NCBI GenBank assembly: GCA_002293105.1 | Contig: DBCP01000078.1 | Location: 4,743-20,683 of the forward strand | DNA length: 15,941 nucleotides | Direction of reading: 5' to 3' | Source of the DNA: Bacteroidetes bacterium UBA955 | GTDB taxonomy: Bacteria > Bacteroidota > Bacteroidia > NS11-12g > UBA955 | Shown: in pieces, positions 14,401-15,941 of the stretch | How positions within the stretch are numbered: the first letter of the stretch is position 1 | Layout: each line of letters begins with the position of its first letter | Program-made: the position numbers and the translations under genes | Notes under the pieces: model-generated | Databases searched by the model: none | What the model saw: the letters and a program-made list of their open reading frames with translations, nothing else | Told to the model about the DNA's origin: nothing

Positions 14401-15941
14401 ATGAAAAGACTTTTACCATTAATTTTTACCCTTCTAACACTCTCATTTTCAAGCAGTTTGAAAGCCTCACACATGATGGGTGGCGACATGTCTTACCGAT
14501 GTCTTGGCAACGGTAAATACAAAATCACTGCGAAAATTTACCGAGACTGTAGAGGTATTTCGTTCAACGGTCCCTCTTTCGGCGTTTTTGCTGGTACGAA
14601 TGGAGGAAATGGCTGTGGTAGTTCTGGTATGTCAATCACCAGAACGAGCATCAAGGATGTTACACCTCGTTGTTCAACGGCTAGTTCTCCATGTACACCC
14701 CAGAACACAGGCGGAACAGGTGAGGGTATCGAGGAACACACGTATGAGGTAACGGTGGATTTTACGAAAACGCCATTGAGCAACTTTGTAGGAAAGAGCA
14801 CATGTTGTGAAGTCACTTTTTATATTGGTCAGTGTTGTCGTAACGGTGCGATCACTACAGGTCCTGCGAACAACGACTTCTGGACCACTTGTATGATCAA
14901 TATTTGTAACATTGCAAAAACAACCAATAAGTGTAACTCATCGCCTCAGTTGAGTAACCCGCCTATCGGTTTTTTGTGTTGTAACCAAGCTTACTATTTC
15001 AACAATGGTGCGATCGATACCATTGACTACGATTCGTTCTCTTACAAATTGGTACATGGTATCAACTCGTTGCCTAACAACTCTGTTTCGTATTCATCTC
15101 CCTTCGACAGAAGATATTTCATGACACCTTACTGCATTCCTCCAACCAGTATCAAGTGTTCACCCAACCCCAAAACCAACCCTCCTCGTGGTATGCACTT
15201 TGATACTTCGGCAGGAGATATCATTTTTACACCCACAAAATGTGATGAGGTGGGAATTGCGGTTATTGAAATGACGGAGTGGCGACAGGATAGTGCGACG
15301 AAAAAATGGATAGTCATAGGCAAAACGCGGCGAGATATGCAGTTGATTGTAAAAGATGATTGTGGATACAACAAAGCCCCAACTGTACTAGGACCGTATA
15401 CATGGAAAGTGTGCGAAGGAGAAACGCTGAAGTTTAAAGTGGAATCTGAAGATGAAACCTTTACCCCTTACCAAACCATTCCGGATACCACAAATTTGAA
15501 ATGGAACAAGGGTATTCCAGGTGCCAAATTCACTTTGGCTGCCAAAGCCGATTGGCCAGAGAAGCGGAAGGCATTTGCGAATTTTGAATGGACGCCTCCA
15601 GTGGGTATGGCTTCAGATGTTGCATACTCCTTCACAGTAACTGTTACCGATGACCACTGTCCAAAACCATCTCAGGCAATTCGTGGTTTCAAAGTAAAAG
15701 TGAACCCTCGAGCTTTCTCAACCCGTAAATATACCAACTTAACTTGTGGTCGTTTCGCCATGGCTGCTGAGGTAAAAGCATCCTTCAAAGGTGCTCCCCA
15801 GTTTAAATGGAGTGTTCGTGATAGCTTGGGCGCCAACGAGATTTTCTACAGCACGAAGAAATCAGATACCATGATTTTTTATCGCGGTGGTAAATACATC
15901 GTTGTTCATACCGTAAACAACAGCGATAACTGTCCCACAAT
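14401..15941 (+). CDS. Large secreted cysteine-rich surface protein, N-terminal part
   Basis: The frame is open from ATG 14401 to the right edge (513 codons and continuing). A clear signal peptide (MKRLL, hydrophobic core, LKA near 20-22) is followed by SHMMGGDMSYRCLGNGKYKI and AKIYRDC, the opening typical of very large Bacteroidota surface proteins that often end in a gliding-motility-type or type IX secretion C-terminal domain. That end is outside the window, so the export route is inference. A later segment, VIEMTEW....KWIVIGKTRRDMQLIVKDDC, also fits this family. At least 22 cysteines occur, including three CC pairs before residue 205, suggesting disulfide-rich exported domains. Parts after about 325 look like repeated Ig/PKD-like beta domains. 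It has its own predicted promoter and no Shine-Dalgarno. Adhesion or matrix function is a guess. Confidence 0.9.
   Translation, partial: MKRLLPLIFTLLTLSFSSSLKASHMMGGDMSYRCLGNGKYKITAKIYRDCRGISFNGPSFGVFAGTNGGNGCGSSGMSITRTSIKDVTPRCSTASSPCTPQNTGGTGEGIEEHTYEVTVDFTKTPLSNFVGKSTCCEVTFYIGQCCRNGAITTGPANNDFWTTCMINICNIAKTTNKCNSSPQLSNPPIGFLCCNQAYYFNNGAIDTIDYDSFSYKLVHGINSLPNNSVSYSSPFDRRYFMTPYCIPPTSIKCSPNPKTNPPRGMHFDTSAGDIIFTPTKCDEVGIAVIEMTEWRQDSATKKWIVIGKTRRDMQLIVKDDCGYNKAPTVLGPYTWKVCEGETLKFKVESEDETFTPYQTIPDTTNLKWNKGIPGAKFTLAAKADWPEKRKAFANFEWTPPVGMASDVAYSFTVTVTDDHCPKPSQAIRGFKVKVNPRAFSTRKYTNLTCGRFAMAAEVKASFKGAPQFKWSVRDSLGANEIFYSTKKSDTMIFYRGGKYIVVHTVNNSDNCPT

Overview
The window looks like a chromosomal segment of a member of the Bacteroidota. 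The gyrB type (651 aa), the NamZ/DUF1343 and DUF4920 proteins, and a cysteine-rich surface protein that begins in the 'SHMMGG..Y.C' style all point there. So does the repeated occurrence, just upstream of genes, of the Bacteroidota promoter pattern (TTTG or TTG, about 19-21 bases, then TAnnTTTG), together with the near absence of Shine-Dalgarno sequences. I cannot assign an order or genus from sequence alone.

Layout. At the left, a minus-strand pair encodes NamZ (peptidoglycan recycling/turnover) and a small DUF4920 lipoprotein; a further minus-strand gene may run off the left edge. Head-to-head with namZ, and apparently overlapping its 5' end, is a plus-strand LolC/FtsX-type ABC permease carrying a GC-rich perfect palindrome in its coding sequence. 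It converges on gyrB (minus). Upstream of gyrB is a 105-base gap holding one perfect DnaA-box match.

From 12200 down to 5080 lies a long minus-strand run: a degenerate Gfo/Idh/MocA-fold protein, a lipoprotein of unknown function, a polyprenyl-phosphate sugar-phosphate transferase (first step of surface polysaccharide synthesis), then a tightly coupled trio: an ABC exporter membrane domain without any ATPase domain, a HlyD-type adaptor and a TolC-type outer-membrane channel. The trio's genes overlap by 4 bases at both junctions (ATGA), so it is one translational unit. The sugar transferase starts 2 bases after the lipoprotein. A shared role in building or exporting cell-surface material is an inference from position only.

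At the right are housekeeping genes: pcm (plus, protein repair) converging on a PepP-type Xaa-Pro aminopeptidase (minus). A 158-base divergent promoter region separates pepP from a large secreted surface protein that runs off the right edge. This region has a near-perfect promoter in each direction; the pepP one abuts its start codon, suggesting a leaderless mRNA. No tRNA, rRNA, CRISPR array, insertion sequence or integrase was seen. No gene-free stretch exceeds 300 bases (longest: 14243-14400, 4975-5079 and 12201-12273).

Most unusual points: the exporter operon lacking an ATPase, the pseudoenzyme-like Gfo/Idh protein, the head-to-head 5' overlap of namZ with the permease gene, the in-gene GC palindrome, and the TAnnTTTG elements that touch start codons.
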